DNA of 64,000 nucleotides from Pseudarthrobacter siccitolerans (GTDB lineage: Bacteria; Actinomycetota; Actinomycetes; Actinomycetales; Micrococcaceae): positions 4,366,417 to 4,430,416 of the forward strand of contig NZ_JAUSXB010000001.1 of assembly GCF_030823375.1 (NCBI RefSeq), read 5' to 3'. Numbering within the stretch: the stretch's first letter is position 1; the number at the start of each line of letters is the position of its first letter. The notes under the pieces were generated by a model. It made no database searches and was not told the origin of the DNA. It saw nothing but the letters and a program-made list of their open reading frames with translations. Below are positions 60,025-64,000 of the stretch, piece by piece. The translations under genes were made by a program, and so were the position numbers.

Positions 60025-60030
60025 TAGAAT
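60025..60030 (+). promoter_or_regulatory. Possible -10 box of the HelD-type gene
   Basis: TAGAAT 33 bases before the ATG at 60064. AGGGGAA just before the ATG is a good ribosome site, so this gene has a short untranslated leader. Confidence 0.45.
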
Positions 60031-60063
60031 GGACGGTCTGTCTTTTGCGATAGGGGAACGTTA

Positions 60064-62292
60064 ATGCTCGACGCCGATTTGGCCCACGAACGGGACTATG
60101 TTGCCGGGCTGTATGCCCGGCTGGAGGAGCTCCGCGAGGAAAAGCGCAAGCAGCTTGCGCAGGTCCGGCGGGCAGGGGCCGTGGGCACCATGCAGAACGT
60201 TTCCGAGCGTGATGCTTTCGCGGCTTTGTATGAGGACCGCCTGGCGCAGCTGGATGCGGTGGATGACCGGCTGGTGTTCGGCCGCCTGGACCTGGACTCC
60301 GGGGAAGCCCAGTACATCGGCCGCATCGGCCTCACCACCGAGGACCTGCAGCGGCTCATGGTGGACTGGCGCGCGCCCGAAGCCGGCCACTTCTACCAGG
60401 CCACAGCCTTCGACCGGCAGGGCGTCCGCCGCCGCCGCCACCTGATCCTGCAGGGCCGCGAAGTCAAAGCCATCGAGGATGATGTCCTCGACGCCGACAT
60501 GCTGACGGACGACGAGTCCCTTCAGGGCGAAGGCGCCCTGCTCGCGGCCTTGAACTCCAAGCGCACCGGCCGGATGTCTGACATCGTCAGCACCATCCAG
60601 TCCGAACAGGACCGCATCATCCGGTCCTCCATCTCCGGTGCCGTGGTGGTCCAGGGCGGACCCGGCACGGGCAAGACCGCTGTGGCGCTGCACCGCGCCG
60701 CCTACCTGCTGTATACCCACCGGGACCGACTGAAGTCCGCCGGCGTGCTGCTGGTGGGCCCGTCGTCGTCGTTTATGAAGTACATCGAAAGGGTGCTGCC
60801 TTCGCTGGGCGAGACCGGCGTCGTGATGGCCAGCGTCGGCCGCCTGATGCCCGGCATCAACGCCGTTCCGGAACCTGATGCCGACGTCGCCGCCATCAAG
60901 GGACGCCTCGATATGGCTGCCATCGTGGCCAACGCCGTGGCCAACCGCCAGCGTATTCCCGCGGAGAACCGGATCCTGGAGGTGGACGGCCGCAGGCTGG
61001 TGCTGACCCCGCGCCAGGTCCGTCGTGCCCGTGAACGTGCCCGTTCCACTGGTAAGCCGCACAACGAGGCCCGCGTGACGTTCGTCAAGATCCTGCTGCG
61101 CGAACTGACGGAGCAGATGACCGAGCTGGTGGAAGCCGGGAACATCGGCAACAACGCGGACCGCTCCTACCTCGCCGAGGACGTCCGTACCGCCCGTGAT
61201 GTGCGGATTGCCCTCAACCTGTGCTGGATGCCGATGACGCCCGAGAAGCTGATCTCGGAGCTGTTCAGCAAGCCGGCTGTGCTGGAGTTCTGCACTCCGC
61301 ACCTGGCTCCGGCCGAGCGAGCCCTGCTGCTGCGGCCCGCTGACGCGCCCTGGACCGAGTCCGATGTCCCGCTGCTGGACGAAGCCGCCGAGCTCCTGGG
61401 CGAGTTGGACCCCGCAGCCGGCCGGGGCCTGGCGCAGCAGGAGCATGACCGCGCCCGGGATCTGGCCAACGCCAAGCAGACGCTGGTCAACATGGAGGCA
61501 GCCGGGGTTGATCCGCTGATGTCCGCCGAGGAACTGGCAGAGCAGAACCAGGAACAGGAAGCGCGGCTGACCGCAGCGGAGCGTGCCACGAGCGACCGCA
61601 CGTGGGCCTTCGGGCACATTGTGGTGGATGAGGCGCAGGAACTTTCGCCCATGCAGTGGCGCCTGCTGGTCCGCCGCTGCCCGCTGAAGTCCTTCACCAT
61701 AGTGGGGGACATCGCGCAGACGAGTTCCGTGGCCGGGGCGAATTCCTGGCAGGGTGCGCTCGCCCCGATGTTCGGGGACCGCTGGCAGCTGGAAGAACTG
61801 ACCGTCAACTACCGCACCCCGTCCCAGATTGCCGAGGCAGCGGTCCGGATGGCCAACGCGGCGGGGCTTGTGGTTTCCGCGCCGAAGGCCGTGCGGGAAG
61901 GGCGCTGGTCGCCCGTCATTGATGAGGTGGAGCCGGGCCAGGTGGTCAGCCGCCTGCTGGAGGTCCTGCCGGAAGAACTGGGAGCGCTCGACGGCGGCCT
62001 GCTGGCAGTCATCGCCGACGGTCACCTTTTGCCGGAGGCCACCGCCGCCCTGCGCGCCGAGTATGGCCGCCGGATCGGCACCGGTGCCGGCAGCTACGAG
62101 CAGGACATCGTGGTGATCAGCCCCCGTGAAGCCAAAGGCCTGGAGTTCGACGGCGTAGTGGTGCTGGAGCCCGCCACGATGCTGAACCACGAGCATGGCA
62201 AGGTGGGGGACCTGTACGTTGCCATGACCCGCGCCACCCAGCGGCTCCGGCTGATTGCTGCCGAGCCCGTACCGGCCGGCATCAAGCGCTGA
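60064..62292 (+). CDS. HelD/HelR-type superfamily 1 ATPase (RNA polymerase recycling factor)
   Basis: The 742 residues have an N-terminal antiparallel coiled coil (about 5-70), Walker A GGPGTGKTAVALHRAAYLLY near 199, and the C-terminal UvrD-like motifs IVVDEAQELSPMQWRLLVRR, TIVGDIAQTSSVAG, LTVNYRTPSQIA and VAMTRATQRL. This is the layout of actinobacterial HelD, which pulls stalled RNA polymerase off DNA; a relative (HelR) gives rifamycin resistance. I saw no rifamycin-associated element upstream. A true DNA helicase role is less likely. Confidence 0.9.
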   Translation: MLDADLAHERDYVAGLYARLEELREEKRKQLAQVRRAGAVGTMQNVSERDAFAALYEDRLAQLDAVDDRLVFGRLDLDSGEAQYIGRIGLTTEDLQRLMVDWRAPEAGHFYQATAFDRQGVRRRRHLILQGREVKAIEDDVLDADMLTDDESLQGEGALLAALNSKRTGRMSDIVSTIQSEQDRIIRSSISGAVVVQGGPGTGKTAVALHRAAYLLYTHRDRLKSAGVLLVGPSSSFMKYIERVLPSLGETGVVMASVGRLMPGINAVPEPDADVAAIKGRLDMAAIVANAVANRQRIPAENRILEVDGRRLVLTPRQVRRARERARSTGKPHNEARVTFVKILLRELTEQMTELVEAGNIGNNADRSYLAEDVRTARDVRIALNLCWMPMTPEKLISELFSKPAVLEFCTPHLAPAERALLLRPADAPWTESDVPLLDEAAELLGELDPAAGRGLAQQEHDRARDLANAKQTLVNMEAAGVDPLMSAEELAEQNQEQEARLTAAERATSDRTWAFGHIVVDEAQELSPMQWRLLVRRCPLKSFTIVGDIAQTSSVAGANSWQGALAPMFGDRWQLEELTVNYRTPSQIAEAAVRMANAAGLVVSAPKAVREGRWSPVIDEVEPGQVVSRLLEVLPEELGALDGGLLAVIADGHLLPEATAALRAEYGRRIGTGAGSYEQDIVVISPREAKGLEFDGVVVLEPATMLNHEHGKVGDLYVAMTRATQRLRLIAAEPVPAGIKR

Positions 62293-62368
62293 CCCTTTCT
62301 GGCTGGTGTCCCGTTTCGGGGCGCGGGTGCCCGGGCCTTCGTCCGGCGCCCGCGCCCGGTAATACTGC

Positions 62369-62374
62369 TAACTT
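62369..62374 (+). promoter_or_regulatory. -10 box of a likely leaderless promoter (tyrS)
   Basis: TAACTT ends 7 bases before the GTG at 62382. Confidence 0.4.
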
Positions 62375-62381
62375 AGAAGGC

Positions 62382-63695
62382 GTGCCGGAAATCAACAGCC
62401 TCGAATCGCAACAGAACGACCCCACTTTTGCCAACGTCTGGCAGGAACTGAAGTGGCGTGGCCTGGTCCACGTCTCCACCGACGAAGCAGAGCTGGAAAA
62501 GCTCCTCGCCGGTGCACCGGTCACGTACTATTGCGGCTTCGATCCCACCGCACCGAGCCTCCACCTGGGCAACCTGGTCCAGCTGCTCGTGATGCGCCGG
62601 CTGCAGCTGGCCGGCCACATGCCCCTCGGGCTCGTGGGCGGTTCCACCGGCCTGATCGGCGACCCCCGCCCCACCGCCGAGCGCACCTTGAACACCAAGG
62701 ACACCGTGGCCGAATGGGTGGGCTACCTGCAGGCGCAGGTCAGCCGGTTCCTCAGCTTCGAGGGCGGCAACGCTGCACGAATGGTCAACAACCTGGACTG
62801 GACAGCGCCGCTGAGCGCCATCGACTTCCTGCGTGAAGTAGGCAAGCACTTCCGCGTGGGCACCATGCTGCGCAAGGACGCCGTGGCTTCGCGGCTGAAC
62901 TCCGACGAGGGCATCAGCTACACCGAGTTCAGCTACCAGATCCTTCAGGGCATGGATTACCTCCAGCTGTACCGGGACTACGGCTGCATGCTGCAGACCG
63001 GCGGGTCGGACCAGTGGGGCAACCTCACCAGTGGTACCGAGCTGATCCGCAAGGTGGAGGGCAAGAGCGTCCACGCCCTGGGAACCCCGTTGATCACCAA
63101 CTCGGACGGTACTAAGTTCGGCAAGAGTGAAGGCAACGCCATCTGGCTCGACGCCGGCATGTGCAGCCCGTACGCCTTCTACCAGTTCTGGCTCAATACC
63201 GCCGATGCCGATGTTGTGGACAGGCTGAAAGTGTTCACCTTCCTGACCCGGTCCGAGATCGAAGACATCGCCAAGGCTGTGGCCGAGCGACCGTTTGCCC
63301 GTGAAGGCCAGCGGAAGCTTGCCTTCGAAGTCACGTCGCTGGTGCACGGAGTGGAGGCCACCGAAAAGGTCATCGCCGCTTCGGCGGCGCTGTTCGGCAA
63401 CGGTGACCTGTCAGCGCTGGACAAGTCGACCCTGCAGGCGGCGACCTCAGAGCTTCCCTCCACCACTGTTCAGGTGGACGCGCTTGGGATCGTTGATCTG
63501 CTGGTTGCCTCCGGTCTTTCGGACAGCAAGTCTGCTGCCCGGCGCACGGTTGGTGAGGGCGGAGCCTATGTGAACAACGAGAAGGTGCTGGACCCTGAAG
63601 CTGTGATCCCGGAGTCCGAACTCCTGCATGGGCAGTACCTCCTCCTGCGCAGGGGCAAGAAGAACCTGGCCACAGTCGAAGTACTGGTTCCCTAG
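62382..63695 (+). CDS. tyrS: Tyrosyl-tRNA synthetase
   Basis: The 437-residue class I synthetase has the HIGH-equivalent HLGN (61-64) in PTAPSLHLGNLVQLL, the KMSKS-equivalent KFGKS (about 245-249), and a C-terminal S4 RNA-binding domain (about 368-435, DLLVASGLSDSKSAARR). It is the TyrS type with HLGN and KFGKS loops. The start is GTG. A terminator follows the stop. No T-box leader is visible before it. Confidence 0.97.
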   Translation: MPEINSLESQQNDPTFANVWQELKWRGLVHVSTDEAELEKLLAGAPVTYYCGFDPTAPSLHLGNLVQLLVMRRLQLAGHMPLGLVGGSTGLIGDPRPTAERTLNTKDTVAEWVGYLQAQVSRFLSFEGGNAARMVNNLDWTAPLSAIDFLREVGKHFRVGTMLRKDAVASRLNSDEGISYTEFSYQILQGMDYLQLYRDYGCMLQTGGSDQWGNLTSGTELIRKVEGKSVHALGTPLITNSDGTKFGKSEGNAIWLDAGMCSPYAFYQFWLNTADADVVDRLKVFTFLTRSEIEDIAKAVAERPFAREGQRKLAFEVTSLVHGVEATEKVIAASAALFGNGDLSALDKSTLQAATSELPSTTVQVDALGIVDLLVASGLSDSKSAARRTVGEGGAYVNNEKVLDPEAVIPESELLHGQYLLLRRGKKNLATVEVLVP

Positions 63696-63714
63696 CCCAA
63701 AGAAACACACCTTG

Positions 63715-63757
63715 CACGCTCCTCCGCAGGCGATTTGCACGCCCGCGGAGGGGCGTG
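63715..63757 (+). terminator. Terminator after tyrS
   Basis: CACGCTCCTCCGC and GCGGAGGGGCGTG pair over 13 positions with one mismatch, around a 17-base loop, followed by TATTGTTTT. Confidence 0.75.
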
Positions 63758-63759
63758 TA

Positions 63760-64000
63760 TTGTTTTCTGAGTCGCCACCGCCGAGTGGTGACAAACCCCC
63801 AACAAATAAGAAGCAATTCTTGGCCGCGCAAAGCGTGGATTGAAGAAAATGCTTCGCTTTTTTGCTGGGCGGATTCATTCCACCGAGTGAATTCCGGGAA
63901 AATAACCGGATTTGCAAAGTGAAATTGAATGAAATAAGATTGAAACATCGCAGCGAAGAAATACTGAATAGAAATTCACTGAATGAATTGTTTCGGGAAT
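63760..64000 (+). other. AT-rich end region without a gene, possibly upstream of an rRNA operon
   Basis: From 63760 base composition shifts to AT-rich, unlike the rest of the window. A weak hairpin with a T-run (around 63817-63862) may be a second terminator for tyrS. I see no coding sequence; short frames lack codon bias. The promoter at 63912 and the AT-rich upstream DNA are typical of rRNA promoters, but no rRNA sequence is present. Confidence 0.4.
63912..63940 (+). promoter_or_regulatory. Near-consensus sigma-70-type promoter
   Basis: TTGCAA (63912-63917), a 17-base spacer and TAAGAT (63935-63940), preceded by AT-rich DNA. Start site expected near 63947, reading out of the window. It is the best-formed promoter in the window. 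Confidence 0.65.

Noticed and set aside
59985..60063. Rifamycin-associated element before the HelD-type gene
   Set aside because: No 19-base inverted repeat of the expected GGGGCTTGC type is present in the 80 bases upstream.
60061..62196. 711-codon minus-strand frame over the HelD-type gene
   Set aside because: Shadow of the real gene; no motif and the biased third positions are on the other strand.

Overview
The window looks like chromosomal core DNA of a high-GC Gram-positive actinobacterium of the Micrococcaceae, most likely an Arthrobacter or Pseudarthrobacter. The evidence is the strongly GC-rich third codon positions, the many GTG starts, the actinobacterial gene orders (DUF3046-recA-recX-miaB-miaA-dapF; lexA divergent from a LysM gene; hisC-hisB-hisH-priA; infC-rpmI-rplT-TrmH-type methylase; pheST; argCJBDFRGH), mycothiol-dependent and PriA-type enzymes, and protein sequences that read like that family. 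I see no tRNA or rRNA gene, prophage, transposase or CRISPR array. The species is inferred, not shown.

Layout. 1-2303: end of moeA, then moaC, moaB and moaE (molybdenum cofactor). 2398-8962: dapB, a small membrane protein, a convergent membrane acyltransferase, a short SOS-linked gene, a nitrilase-family hydrolase, dapA and rnj. 9117-16542: ftsK, pgsA, a CinA-type amidase, clgR, a MarR regulator, DUF3046, recA and recX. 16546-26278: miaB, miaA, dapF, an RsmC-like methylase, hflX behind a long structured leader, a DinG-type helicase, lexA and an SOS LysM protein. 26371-32111: histidine genes with a 52-residue membrane protein between hisH and priA, an SseB-family gene and an MFS gene broken by a frameshift. 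32296-35931: DUF1844, infC (ATT start, long repeat-rich tail), rpmI, rplT and an rRNA methylase. 36012-41924: membrane and transport genes, a Nudix hydrolase, an SOS-controlled radical-SAM protein, a SIMPL protein and an HEXXH protein. 42133-46803: pheS, pheT and a frameshifted quinone reductase. 46943-55695: complete arginine pathway with its repressor. 55845-63695: a PNPOx-family protein, a mycothiol-type enzyme, three alkylation-repair genes, a HelD-type ATPase and tyrS. The window ends in an AT-rich stretch with a near-consensus promoter, possibly the start of an rRNA operon.

How the parts work together. dapA, dapB and dapF (lysine and diaminopimelate) are spread over three loci. The arginine genes form one run, with likely ArgR sites in front of argC and argR itself inside the run. 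Five LexA-type boxes lie before recA, lexA, the LysM gene, the radical-SAM gene and the small gene at 4969, so a sizeable part of an SOS regulon is visible here. A separate alkylation-repair group (Ada-AlkA fusion, Ogt, and a divergent 3-methyladenine glycosylase) sits near the right end.

Most notable signals. (1) At least sixteen start codons lie exactly 6 or 7 bases after a TAnnnT hexamer, pointing to widespread leaderless transcripts. (2) One of these hexamers precedes a six-codon leader peptide (MFLIFE) at the head of a roughly 350-base structured leader before hflX, a candidate antibiotic-sensing attenuator. (3) infC starts with ATT and carries an unusual Pro/Lys/Ala repeat tail. (4) A nested double palindrome follows argH, and a REP-like hairpin appears to be built into the argH N-terminus. 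(5) Two otherwise intact genes carry single frameshifts.
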